Assembly: GCA_030062745.1 (NCBI GenBank)
Contig: CP099849.1
Coordinates: 25,408,144 to 25,472,143, forward strand
Source: Capitulum mitella
Lineage: Eukaryota > Arthropoda > Thecostraca > Pollicipedomorpha > Pollicipedidae
Direction of reading: 5' to 3'
Length of the DNA: 64,000 bases
Position 1 is the first letter of the stretch; each line of letters begins with the position of its first letter. Shown here piece by piece: positions 1-11,520 of this stretch. The position numbers and the translations under genes are program-made. Under the pieces are notes generated by a model. That model saw only the letters and a program-made list of their open reading frames with translations. It was not told the DNA's origin and did no database searches.

Positions 1-303
1 CTCGTTAACGTACTGCAGCGTGTACATCATCGCCTCCAGCGCCTGGATGCCGCCCTGCGGCATGATGGGGCCGCAGGTGCGCGCCTCGCCGCGCTCGTGC
101 ACCATCATCAGCCCGCCCAGGACCACGTCGCCGAGCATCTTGGCCACGTGCTTGGTGGGCCGGTCGCGCTCGCGCGCGGCGCGCGGCTGCCGCCGCGACG
201 CGCCGGCTGACGGCCGTTCTGTCCGGTTATCGGCCGGGCCCGGGCCGTCGCCGCGGCCCTGGTGCAGTAGCAGCAGCAGGCAGGCCAGGCGGCCGGCCCG
301 CAT
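1..303 (-). CDS. Receptor gene B, first coding exon (partial): mGluR-family class C GPCR, mangetout/DmXR-like
   Basis: The minus strand is open from an ATG at 303-301 to the window edge (101 codons). Residues 1-20 are a signal peptide: MRAGRLAC, a run of five leucines, then a polar end. A basic linker of about 35 residues follows, then the start of the extracellular ligand-binding (ANF-receptor/Venus flytrap) domain with LGGLMMVHERGE, CGPIMPQGG and IQALEAMMYTL. These blocks are typical of arthropod mangetout/DmXR-type receptors rather than the HEKG-type N-terminus of canonical mGluRs. The protein should be a plasma-membrane G-protein-coupled receptor for an amino-acid-like ligand. The ATG has G at -3. 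The reading passes through the CPGIMPQ/GGIQ junction region without an intron, whereas gene A is split exactly there. The rest of the gene lies outside the window to the left. Family call strong; subfamily from remembered motif patterns. Confidence 0.85.
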   Translation of the reverse strand, partial: MRAGRLACLLLLLHQGRGDGPGPADNRTERPSAGASRRQPRAARERDRPTKHVAKMLGDVVLGGLMMVHERGEARTCGPIMPQGGIQALEAMMYTLQYVNE

Positions 304-1690
304 GGCGCCGCGGAGGCCGGCCGGACGCGGCGATCGGTACGCAGACGGCTTGCGGCGAACCTGAGCCCGATGCGGAGAATCTCAGCCGGATCATCGAGGT
401 ACAGCGATCGGGTGAATTTGCGTGAGGAGGAGTGATTCCATGGCTCCACGATTGGTTTTAGGCGATCGAAAGTATGTCTCATGGAGCAGTTTTTCTCAAG
501 AGAAACACCAACTCAGTTTTTGCGACAAGGAACTATTTGTTCTCCTTCAGACACCAGTTGTCAGAACCATACAGGTAGGGCCATCGCGCTTTCATTTTGT
601 TGCATTTCTTACGCGGTCTTTTTTAAATACCCGATGTGCATAACTGGGATACTCTGCCTTTCATACACGCTAAAAATGTTCCTTTGGTTTCAATTCGATG
701 ATGTAAATGCAAACCATTTAAATGACAAGATTTTATACCAAATTAGCAAAGGAAAATTCAAGGTTTTCTCATGGCTTCCGCTGTCCTGAAACTATGTCAG
801 AATTTGAAAGAGTCAAAAATGTAACCACAAAGTAACCCGTGGATTAATAAATGGTTACCACGTGAATAAGCATTGGAAACGTATATAAAGAAAAGCATTT
901 GGAAAACCTTTGCAGCGCCAGATTCTGAAACGTTGCTTTCCATGAAACGTCATAGGTTTTATATACGTCAAGCAAATATTACTAATTGTAGGAAAGCATG
1001 GAGGTAGCCCTGCCTGCTTCCTTCCTACGCTTGTAACTGTGAACATCTCCCATTAGGAAACAGGAAAAAGTCGAGAAAGCCAGTACCTAATTGCCAATTA
1101 GGACGCCTGCTTCTGACGCTTTTACCGGATCGTTGAACTGAGCATATCTTGTTTCCTATTTCTGGCGTTATTGGCAACGTCTCAGATGTTTTGTGGTCTT
1201 TCGAAACGGCGCAGACTCCATACGTTTCTACATGCAAATAATAATCCAACGGCGATTTTTTTTTTGCCAGGTATGGCGTAAAAGACTCCTGATGTCTTTT
1301 TACGCGCAGGGTGAAAAATAATTGTTCAACACATAAACAGACGTGTGACTCTCAGCACGAAATGTCACCAGGGGAATGACACCCCTCTGTTTCATGGAGG
1401 CGAACCATCTTATAACTTCTTTTAGCTCAATCCTAGTAAACACCAGGGAGTATAACATGACAGTTCAGTATTCGAACTTTGATGTAGCATAAACGTCTAC
1501 CAACCAGCTGGGTAATGTTATCCGTTGTTGGTTATATGGGTATGTTTCGTTGTTGGTTATACGGGCGTGTTTTGTGTTTGTGTGTTTGCGTGCCTGCTGA
1601 TAGTTTTACAGGCTGCGCGAAAATGCGGAATTCATTTTGTTGAAAAAGGTGGGCTTTCTTCAGTTAGCTTGTTTGACGAAAATACAGGCT
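304..1690. other. 5' flank of gene B; nothing recognised
   Basis: The first 100-150 bases upstream of the gene B start are GC-rich, then composition falls to AT-rich. I see no convincing TATA box, exon or repeat. Short open frames here look like chance. Confidence 0.5.
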
Positions 1691-1700
1691 AGGAAGAGAC

Positions 1701-1765
1701 TTGCAAGCCGAGAGAGGAGAGAAAGAGAAAGAGAGAGAGGGAGAGAGAGAGAATGGAGAGGCAGA
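1701..1765. repeat. GA-rich simple-sequence tract
   Basis: An imperfect purine run built of gaga and gaaag units on the plus strand. Confidence 0.8.
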
Positions 1766-2149
1766 GAGAACGGAAAGACAACATGCGATACGTAGCGAGG
1801 CCAATCTTTCCAAAACCTGGATTATTTCAGTCCCACTCTCTCCGTTTGTCATTTCATTATCAGTGCCTGGCACTCCCGGTTCACTGGAACCAGTAAAGGT
1901 CACTGAGGGCAAAGTCCACATACCGCGCTTTGAGAGTATGCACCGTCCGCGAGCGTGCGTGGCGCTGAATCGGCGGCCTGCCGTTCCGGCCGGCGGAAAC
2001 AACACCCCTATCGACAGGTCCGGCGGCGCGTCGAGATCGGGGAGATCCGGGTCCCAGCGGCGGAATTCAGGCCGTGCACGCCGCCCGCCTCCGCCGGCGG
2101 GGCGACAGTGGGCCCGAACCGCTCAGTCGGAGCTGAGCGGCCGCCGGCG

Positions 2150-2455
2150 ATCAGGCTGCAGCGACTCAGAGCTGCGCCAAGCGCCGGTGAATCAAGCTGA
2201 GGCGACTCAGAGCTGCGCCAAGCGCCGGCGAATCAGGCTACAGCGACTCAGAGCTGAGCCGGTGAATCAGGCTGCAGCGACTCAGAGCTGCGCCAAGCGC
2301 CAGTGAATCAGGCTACAGCGACCCAGAGCTGCGCCAAGCGCCAGTGAATCAGGTTACAGCGACCCAGAGCTGAGCCAAGCGCCGTTGTATCAGGCTGCAG
2401 CGACTCAGAGCTGCGTGAAGCGCCGGTGAATCAGACTGAGGCGACTGAGCGGCAC
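2150..2455. repeat. Minisatellite, 41-bp unit, about 7 copies
   Basis: The block GCGACTCAGAGCTG recurs at 2161, 2202, 2243 and 2277 and on to about 2450, each followed by CGCCAAGCGCC and GTGAATCAGG. The spacing is 41 bp, with one unit shortened to 34. Copies differ by a few substitutions. An open frame across the array is a by-product. Confidence 0.85.
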
Positions 2456-3450
2456 GGTTCGATCAGAGCTGAACGGAGCGCTGGCGAGCTGGGACACAAT
2501 GAGCCACAGTCTGCAGATGGAACGGCAGAAAGGAGCTGCTGAATCAGAGCCACTTAGCTGAGAGAGCTGCCGCACCAGTAATCGTGGCAAAGCAAAGGAT
2601 ACGTGGGCCTGCAGCCATACTCACTTCGGATAATTAAACAATGGCCTATGGAATTGCATGGCAGACAGAATTAAAATGACTCTGGCCGTATCAGTCGTAA
2701 ACATTTTCGCTTAGCGGACAAACTAAGGCAAAGAAAGCGAGCACAGCTGATGAATCAATTGCTGACTGTCGAGGACACTGTCTCGAGGCCAGGTGTGACC
2801 CTTTCCTTACTGATCGGCCACCTCTCCGAGAGCCGTAGGTGAAAACTCGGCGCTCGCATCATTTTGTTCATCAGGGTTTGCTTCACACTATAAGTGCTAG
2901 TTAAATGCAACTGTGGCCGCTAGGCGGCTAGCAACGAAATAATCATATCAAATCGTCAGATGCACAGCCCTTTCCCGTCCCCATCGACGTCAGAGAAATA
3001 GTTCAGAGCTCACTCAATGTTCATGAAGGAAATCATAATCGATCTTCTAGTTCCACCTTCCCCAGGCCTGCGGGTTCCATACAGCTGATTTACCTTCTTC
3101 TGCAACCATTCGCAAAATGCCACGTGACAGTCTTCTTTAGTAAAGACGACTCTTATAATCCCACACCGCACTGCGTTTCAGAAAATACACCTACCAAGTC
3201 GGACAAAGCCGCTACGGCTGCACGGCCCGCAGAACGATCACGAGACCGGCTTCCGGCGGCCTTTGGAGCGCGGCCGGCCGTCTCCTCAGTGGCGGTCGAC
3301 ACGCCACGTCACGACGATATCGTCACCCGGCACGAGAGGCGCGGATGGTCGCGGCCTTCGGCGCCGGCCGGGTTTTATAGCCGCACGCGAAATGGCGGCG
3401 GCCGTCTCCCATTTGCCGGCGGCCCCACCTGATGAATGAAGCCCCGACAC
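2456..3450. other. No recognised gene or repeat
   Basis: AT-rich unique-looking DNA to about 3200, then GC-rich sequence leading into the next minisatellite. No exon with splice sites or recognisable protein similarity was seen. Confidence 0.4.
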
Positions 3451-3454
3451 GAGC

Positions 3455-3785
3455 CGCGCCCTCCGCCGGCACCGAGGCACGAGCAGCGTCCACTGCTGGC
3501 ACCGTGGCACGGACAGCGTCCACTGTAGGCACCGTGGCACGACCAGCGTCCGCCGTTGGCACCGTGACACGAGCTGCGTCAGCCGTTGGCACCGTGACAC
3601 GAGCAGCGTTCACCGCTGGCGCTGTGACACGGGCCGTGTCAGCCGTTGGCACCGTGACACGACCATCGTCCGCCACTGGCACCGTGACACGACCAGCATC
3701 TGCCGCTGGCACAGTGACACAAGCCACGTCCGCCGTTGACAGCGTGACAGGAACAACTCCCGCTGCCGGGCCCGTGACACAGGCG
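3455..3785. repeat. Minisatellite, 30-bp unit, about 11 copies
   Basis: Units read GGCACCGTGRCACGAG followed by an AGCGTC-type half. Because 30 is a multiple of three, both strands stay open and give ten-residue peptide repeats (TASTVGTVAR-like on plus, VTVPTADAAR-like on minus). There is no initiator context, splice site or independent protein similarity, so I treat it as non-coding. Confidence 0.85.
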
Positions 3786-3818
3786 AGATGCGGTAACCGG
3801 ACCAAGGTTTGTTAGTCA

Positions 3819-4115
3819 AGGGTTCGTATGGAAAAAGGTTCGTAGCCAAAGGTTCGCACGAATAAGGCTCGTATGGTAAAAGGTTCGTAACGCAAAAAAT
3901 TCGTACTGCAAAACGTTCGTAGAAACAAAGTTCGTAACACAAGAAGTTCGCACTGCAAAAGGTGAGTATGGAAAAAGCTCGTAGGAAAAGGTTCGTGAGG
4001 GAAAAGGTTCGTAAGGGAAAAGGTTCGTAAGAAAGAAGGGTCGAAGCCAAAGGTTCGTAAACATAAGGTTGTATTGGAAAAACTTAGTACCGGACAAGGT
4101 TCGTACTGGAAAAGA
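3819..4115 (+). repeat. Left arm of an inverted minisatellite pair (GGTTCGTA-type, about 16 bp unit)
   Basis: About 20 diverged copies of GGTTCGTA followed by a short A-rich spacer, mostly 14-17 bp apart. The same unit in reverse complement forms the array at 4270-4482. Confidence 0.8.
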
Positions 4116-4204
4116 TTCACTCCGGGTTTGCGCCGAAGTCGCGGCATAGGATACTAGAAACCGCAGGCCGATAAAGGGTGCGATCGGACTTGGTTCGGTC
4201 CAAC

Positions 4205-4248
4205 AAAAAGGTTACGTTAGGTTAGGCTAGGCTAGGCTAGGTTAACAT
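4205..4248 (+). repeat. Short TTAGG-like (arthropod telomere-type) tract
   Basis: Five-base units GTTAG, GTTAG, GCTAG (three times), GTTAA, with TTTAGG nearby, lie between two inverted minisatellite arms. TTAGG is the usual arthropod telomere unit; this is a degenerate internal stretch. Confidence 0.5.
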
Positions 4249-4269
4249 TTTAGGTCCGTTTCTTTTGCG

Positions 4270-4482
4270 ATACAAACCTGAAGTTTACGAACCTTTGGCT
4301 ACAAACCTTTTTCCTCACGGACCTTTTCCCTTACGAACTTTTTTCGCACAAACCTTTTCCACACGAACCTTTTGCAGTGCGAACCTTTTACCAAACGAAT
4401 CTTTTACAATGCGAACCTTTTACTGTGTGGACCTTATGCACACGAACCTTCTGACTGCGGACCTTTTCCCATACGGACTTTT
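4270..4482 (-). repeat. Right arm of the inverted minisatellite pair
   Basis: About 13 copies of a unit containing TACGAACCTTTT, the reverse complement of the 3819-4115 unit. Together with the left arm it could fold into a long imperfect hairpin with a spacer of about 155 bp. Confidence 0.8.
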
Positions 4483-4489
4483 ACATGCA

Positions 4490-5575
4490 CGTCAGCGAAC
4501 GCTACATGCACGTCGGCGAAGCCATGGACTCACAGCAGTGCGTCACGAACTCGTACACTGTGCCGTAGTGCACGTGGGTATAGCGGTACAGAATACCAAG
4601 ACAATCTTCGACGAAAGAGCGTCCACGACGCAGCGAACGCTGTGATTCGAAACCCGTGGTGTAGTGTCTGAGTGAGCAGCATGAACAACATTTCCACAAA
4701 ATGCAAATTTAGGACTGTATGCCACGGAAAAATGCTCAGGCATTTTTGGAGCGGGGTGGGGTGGGAGAGGTGAAATGCCCGTAAACGACATTCAATTGAC
4801 ATATGGCAAATAACGATTTGGCGTTTGACATGATATGACAAAATATGAAAACGTCTCGCGACACTAGTTTCTTGGATAGTTCGTTAGTAGCGAAAATATG
4901 AACGGGCTTCTTTAGTCCTTCTGGAAACGAGACTGTTGCCGAATTTTTACGAGTCTCTTATAAATGAAAACCTAATGTTTCGCATTGATCGCTGGGTTAC
5001 GGTAGAAACTAAAAGGAAATAGACGGACTCTAGCATACTTCGGGCCAGTTACGTCCACGCTACGCCGTAAATATAATGCTAGCATTCACAAAAACCGGGC
5101 TCGGAAACGTGCTCCCCCCCGCCCTGCTCTTTAGCCTGTCGGCTAAGACAGCACCGTGATCCGCCGAAACTGCGCCGCTCCTTGGGCGCGAGCGACTTCC
5201 ACTCGCTCGATACACGTCACTTGGAGCGGCGAGGTCCTCTCCTGAACAAAGCCCGACGACGCTGTCGGAACGTCGTCCCACGTCAAGCCAACAGGCAGAC
5301 TTAACTGCGTCCTGGGTCAGCGAGAATCTTCGCTCGTATCAGGGTACGGTAGTGAACCTTGCTCTTGTCTCAAGGGCCCGACAGTGGACCTCGCTCTTGT
5401 CACGGGTCCAACGGTGCTATCCGAGACACTGACATTAAACTGGAGCGCATCCAGACCGGACCTCAGGGGAAGGCTGGGGCGACCATAAAGGTAATGATGG
5501 CTGTGTTTCACAGCCGAAAGTTCTTATTCCATTTCTAACTCATTCCGTTGCCTGCATGGTCATATGGAGCATTCA
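4490..5575. other. No recognised feature
   Basis: Mixed-composition DNA with no protein similarity or tandem structure that I could recognise. Confidence 0.4.
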
Positions 5576-5580
5576 CAAAC

Positions 5581-6787
5581 TTAACCCGCCCCCGACTGGC
5601 GGAGGGAGGGCAGTTGACCGCCCCCCAGAAGTTTTTCTGGGATTACGAGAAAAACGAACAAACACAGAGCCATGAAAACTGTGTACCTTTTTCTTCTTTA
5701 TTTTTACACCTTGTGTCAAAATTTTGACCTCAGGTCAGGTTAGGTGCCTGACCTAGATCAGGTCAGGTTTTTTGGACCTATGTCCCAAAAAGTTTAGCGC
5801 CCTGTAAGTTTTTCGCAAAACAAGATATCTCAATAATACTTTCAGGGGTTAGTCATCGTGATAGATGCAATAAATCTGCTATCCCAGATTTTTCGGAATT
5901 TTCCAGGTCATTGACCAAAGGTCAAGCCCATTTTTAAGACATGTCGTCGTTTCTTCGGGAACTGACGGAATATTTCATAACATTTTTAGTTTGGAGTCAA
6001 GCAGACATCTAGTTAACGTCATTGGGCAAAGTATCAATGACTTCCAGCCACTGACCTGAGGTCAGGTCACAAATAACTGTAGTGAGCCAAAATGTACCAC
6101 CGTCAAAATCAGCAATGAATTACTTAGAATGGGTAGAAAATGACAGAACTAGCTTACACAGACGTAAGTAATACCAGGAACCTCAAAAAGTTAAAAAATG
6201 ACGTTTTTTGGAAATAAACAGGCTCTTCCGAGTAAAGCTCCGCCGATTGTGTAGATTAGTAACTAACGAATTTTTCCAAAATTTAAGCATGAAAAACCAT
6301 CACAAGAACCACTAAGATCAGTAAAATTTACACGGATAGCCTTTTTTCGCGGAAATAAAGAAACGCTAAAATTAGTTCTCGTCAGTTTGGTACTGCGTGC
6401 GGCTGCGGCGCACGCCGACAGCCGGCGCGAGAATTGCCGTGTCTTTCACTCGACGTTTGGGCGTGTATATTGAACAAATCTCAGAAATTAGATGTGTATC
6501 GGCATTTGCGGACCTTTACTTGTGCGCTGTGGTGCCTTTACCTATGCGTTATTAGTCACAGCCCTTGAGATTCAGGCCATTTCTCCGTCTCATGCAGTTG
6601 GCTATGAGAAAACATATATGGGGCGTAAATTGCTTACATATCGTCTAAAACTAAAAATGAGACCAGTTTCGAGCTCTACTCGTCACAAGCTTTCCAACGG
6701 CGTACTTATGTTTATCGTGCGACCGACTGTTCGTGAATTAGAGGGGGGCGGCCAACTGCCCCCCCCCCCAGTCGTGCATAATCGTAA
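5581..6787. mobile_element. TTAA-bounded non-autonomous DNA element (1.2 kb), AGGTCA-rich
   Basis: Starts at TTAACCCGCCCCCG (5581). Its left end reads CGACTGG, then a G-rich stretch, then GGGCAGTTGACCGCCCCCC. The right end, read on the minus strand from about 6787, carries CGACTGG, a G-run, GGGCAGTTGGCCGCCCCCC. These are imperfect inverted termini of about 45 bp. The length matches the 1218-bp element at 18725-19942, and the interior shares its AGGTCA/TGACCT-rich character. TTAA at the edge is what piggyBac-type elements use; no transposase is encoded. The right-hand TTAA is eroded to GTAA. Confidence 0.6.
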
Positions 6788-9700
6788 CCGACCGACGGTC
6801 GTGCGCCGGTTGATTACTAGGGCGACAGCTAACCCGCGCTTTCCGCGTTTCCGATGTTTTGCATCGAATTCCGACATTGTCTAGTTTGGCGGAAACCTTG
6901 AAGAATACCAATTATAGTCCATGCGACACTTTCAAATGGTGCCTCTTAATAATGAAACGGCTACCGCTGTTACTATTCCCTTCCAACAGAGTTTGGCAAT
7001 GTCGTTGTTATTCCGCTTAAGAGGGACCTGGGCCTGCGAGCCATTCCTTTGGGTGCGCTCGTGGATCAAATGATAAATGTGTGATGCCCTTTACGAAAAG
7101 CCTTGTGACTTCTTTTGACCTTTGATGCTGGGCTTCTGCTCTGGTTTTATGGTATTTAATAAATGCTTTTGAACTGTTAGGGTCGTGAGAATGGTCAATC
7201 AGTTTCGCACACGCCGCCGTGGCGCGGATTTATTTGCTATTACTGTTGAGTCTTTTTCATTTTTCAGTGAGTGTTATTCGGTACGTGAGTGAGCTTCGTG
7301 GGTGAGTTACTCAGTGAGTTAACCTTTGGTTGGACTCACTTGCTCTTTTAATTTTGCACAGTCGTGGTTAGCACTGCCTAATGTAACGTTGTCATTCGCA
7401 TACTCAACTTTAATAACAGTCCTACAAATCAAAGAATAAATAGCTCAGCTAAATCGCGGCTGGTTGCATGACTCCGTGGATCACGAACGACTTAGAATGT
7501 CCTTCGGCTATCACAGTTACTGCACGGCCCCTTACCGGTAGCCTGCAGACGTTCGTATTCGTAGTATTCGTATAGTATTCGTAGCATTGACACATACATT
7601 CGTTCGCATATGATATACGATTATGAGCGTGGAGGTACTCTTCTGGACATGTTAATGGTGTACGGTTAGGTAAATTGCGATTCGGACGTTATGGCCAGAT
7701 GAAAGCAATCGCAACCAGTGGTACTGTTGCCAATTACTTTAAAGAGAAATGTGGAGTTTCCGATCATTACGAGGCCGATGCGGCGATCCTGTGAGCGTCT
7801 CAGGCAGCGCCAAAACCGTCGGGCCGAGAGCCCGATTGTTTACGAGGACGAAGGCTGGCGGGGCTGTTGCGATTTTACGACTGTGCAAGGCTCCCTGACG
7901 TGTCGTAAAACCCGTCCCAGCTGAGATTGCCGGGGCGGCAGCGCGTGTGGCGAAGATCGGCAGCGCTCCGCCGCCGTCGGCAGACACGCTCTCCGCAGAA
8001 AAAGTTTAACCAACACGAGACAAATGGCACGATGACAAACGGGAGGGGATTTTTCTGTGTCCGCACGAGGTCAGAGTGGGCAGTATTTCTTTTTATGCGT
8101 GTAAATTGCGCTCAGGCATTCGATTCGTCTTCGGTACGAGACTTTGCCAGCACGCAAGCTCGTCACCCGGAATTCGATGAACAAATCCCTGCCTGATAAT
8201 GATCTCCAGGGCATGCTCGTGAAAGACGTGTGCAGCGTGAATATGAAGCAAGTTATGTGACAGAGATTGGCACATGTGTGCAGATGTTGCTGGTGGGTGT
8301 CGTGTATCGTGCAAGATTTTCTTAATAGTGTTAGTGTGCGCAAGCATCAAGAACATTTATACTGCAGCTTCTGTGCGTTTGCGTTGAGAGCAGCTCGTGA
8401 CAGGCACAGATATATCCCGACAGGCATGTATGCGGTCTACGGGTATATGCGTGCCATAACGAAATCCTTGCAATAGGCGTTCGTGTAAACAGTGTGTCCT
8501 ACATGCGTGAATACTTGGTGAGAGACAGCCAGCATGTGCATGTGCGCGTGATCAGATATTGCGTGGCGCCCTTGAATTCATTATGTATTTATGCTGAGAG
8601 GTTGTAACAAGTACACGAATGACGAGCGAAGATCGTGTCCAAGTCTGCATACGTGGCGGAGACCTGTAACAGGTGTGCGTGCCAAGGAAACGTGACAAGG
8701 TGGCGTGAGCCCGGTGCGTGACAAGCATCCGTGACGCTGTGTTATGATTTTTGATCACTGTGACTTGATGAACGCCGGCATCCTTGATAACACCGGTGTT
8801 TTGTCAATAGTTCAGAACAAGGGTAAACCATCCTCGCCGGGTCGAAAATTAACCTGTTTTCGTCCGATCGGCCATGGGGGACTTGTAAGATTCCCTGTGC
8901 ATTTTAACCTCGCGCAGGACAAGATAATTTAGTTATAATCTCTCGGAAGGCACGGTACACCGTTCACCGCACAACCAATGCTCACTTCTGAAAAAATACG
9001 CCAGGCTTCAATCATCGCAGTTGTAAATATGCATCGTTTGCGGTAAACCAAGTTGCACACCATATGGATGACGTCATAAGAGAATGACTACGTTTTTTTA
9101 AGATATTCGAAGACAATCATAACATCACGATGTGGTTATGATCGGATAAGGATAAATTTAAGTGTTGAATTTATAGCCGAATAAATGCGGACAGTTATGG
9201 TATTCCAGCAGAGCATTTTTATGATGATTTCCAGTGCTTTGCTACGCAGCGTACCGAATGTTCACTCGATAATTCCCGCGATTTTAGGTAATATCAGTTG
9301 AGGTCATTTTTAATCCTCACGTACTAATAATATGACTGATAGAGGCTAGTAAGAAGCTGGAAGTTCTGCGGCAACCCAAAGCACCACGGTCGCGCAGATA
9401 AAGACAAATGCAGCTCCATTTCTGAGTCCCGAATTCGTCCGTTACCAACTCCCTTTACTTCTTGGTCATTCATACTGGAACCAGCACTTACGAATTCCAC
9501 CACTCCCAGAGTTCGCCGCACATCCACGTAGACATTCGTTGGTACTTAAGACGAACAGCGAACCAGGGCTCTGAACGCTCGTTCAGTGCTGGCTGGCCGA
9601 TCCAGGCCGAGACAGAGCTGCAGGCCAGCAAAAACGGCCGACGACAAACGACCTCTCCGTTCCGAGCTCTTCACCGCTTTATCAGCGCCTCCCTCAGGCG

Positions 9701-10950
9701 CGCGCGGCGACAAAACGAGGCTCAAAGTGCTCGAATAAACTCCCGGCTCCGGGTGGCAGACACTGCACTGAGCCAGGAAGGAGCCCTGAACATTAGTCGC
9801 CGTTTGCTTCGTCCCGAAAACCCAAAGGATCGAGAGTTTGTCCGCGCGATTTGACTTGCTATAACTGACGATACCCTTCTTTTCTGCGGTATTTGAGGAG
9901 AGCTATAATGACCGTCTTAAGGCAAAATCGCAGCAATGTGGGTCCAACATCCTACCACCAAGGAAATATCCAGCGTCGCCCAAGCCCCCGGAGAAGGATC
10001 CATTAGCGAAAAATCTTCCGCCCTGTTTAAAGAAAGAAATGGATGAAACGTACGGAAGCAAACACTTCAATGTTCCATTAAACTTCCAAGTTTCAGCGGA
10101 CCGTTGGAGAGTGTTATCCTAATCCTCCGAGCATTGCAAAAGGCGGTGTGATTTTTCCTCGCGCTGAAACTTGGGCAAGGTGCAAACGAAGCCCAGGAGA
10201 CAGAGTGGGACCCATCTGTAACACGACTGTACCACCCTCGACCAGTGTTCCGCTTGGCTGCGCCCTGAGCGAGCTAACGGGATTCGCTTACCATTGGGGG
10301 GCAGATGTGAACGAATCGGGTTTAAAAAAAACGACATCGTGCGTGGAATCAGAACCACTTACGCCTCACAGCCACTGCTCGGTACAGTCAACGTTGCGTG
10401 ACGGGATGACAATACAAGGTATACACTAAAAGGAATACCGTACATAACCGACATGCAAACATACATGTAAGGACAAAATGAAGCTTTTTAATCCCCGTTG
10501 TGCGTAACTGGGCGGTTTTTCGCCGTCATCATACTGAGACAGCAACTGCTATTTCACTCTTCAAAACATACTCAACAGAGGGCGACCTCGTCATTTATCA
10601 CAGCTGCCAATCCGGGATTCGCCAGAAGCCGCGGTCCGACAGGCCGCCCGCAGCGCGCACCGCCCCGGCTCCAGGGGTGCCTCCGCGCCGTCAGTAAGCC
10701 CCTCCGGCATCCAGCGGCGCCGACCATCCCTGATGGACGTCCGACCGTCGACCTGGGCGGACAGGTCGGCTCGTGGAGCCGGCGGGGCGCGGGCGGCCGT
10801 CAAGGCGCGTCCATCGAGGGTGCTCCGGCGGCTGCGGCCGACGCCCAGTGTCTCCCGGCATCCGGCGGCGTTTCATTAAGATGTCGGCCGGCCGACCTTT
10901 GATGGATGCCTCCGGCCGGAGGCGTGTCCGGGCGCCGCCGCCGCCGGGCC
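6788..10950. other. No recognised gene; one short tandem patch
   Basis: Four kilobases of ordinary-looking DNA. Near 7550-7592 there is a small tandem of GTAGTATTCGTA-like units. The stretch 10600-10950 becomes GC-rich before the next satellite. Open frames up to 130 codons here show no recognisable protein family. Confidence 0.4.
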
Positions 10951-10980
10951 GGACAGACGCCGACCGACGGCCGGCCGGCG

Positions 10981-11520
10981 GCGGACCGGGCCACCGGGCC
11001 GGACCGCCGGACCACTGGACCGGACCACCGCAACACACTGTCGGAGCGGGCCACCGGGCCGGACCGCCGGACCACTGGACCGGACCACCGCAGCACACTG
11101 TCGGACCGGGCCACCGGGCCGGATCATCGGATTGCACGGTTCCACCGGACCAACGGGCCCCACTTCTGGACCGGACCACCGGACCACCCTGCTGGACTGG
11201 ATCCCCGGACCATGCTGTAGGGTCGGGCCATCGGACCGGACCACCGAACTGCACGGTTGAGCTTCCCCACGGGACAAGGCTGTAGTGACTGACTGAAACG
11301 CATCGTTAGACCGTACCACCAGGACACATTGCTGGACCGGCGCGCCAGGAAGTGCTGTTGGACCGGACCACCGGGCCCGATTGTTGGGCCGGACCATTGG
11401 ACCGTATTGTTGACTGGACCACTGAACCGGACACTCGGACCCGACCGTCGGATAATACTGTCAGAACGGACAGTAAGTCAGGACTGTTGAACCGAACTGT
11501 CCAGCGAGGTCGCACTGGAC
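10981..11520. repeat. GGACC minisatellite, 60-bp higher unit
   Basis: Two near-identical 60-bp units (10981-11040 and 11041-11100) are followed by a partial third copy, then by degenerate units built on GGACCGGACCACC. Weaker relatives run through 11770-12060. Overlapping open frames on both strands come from the repeat. Confidence 0.85.

Noticed and set aside
3323..3815. Ten-residue peptide repeats that look like a repetitive structural protein
   Set aside because: The frame is open on both strands because the 30-bp unit is a multiple of three; no start context, signal peptide or splice sites support it.
4205..4248. A true telomere or chromosome end
   Set aside because: Only about six degenerate five-base units, internal to the window and between minisatellite arms.
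10691..11397. Overlapping long open frames (100-190 codons) on both strands
   Set aside because: They are translations of the GGACC satellite; all frames stay open because of composition and unit length.
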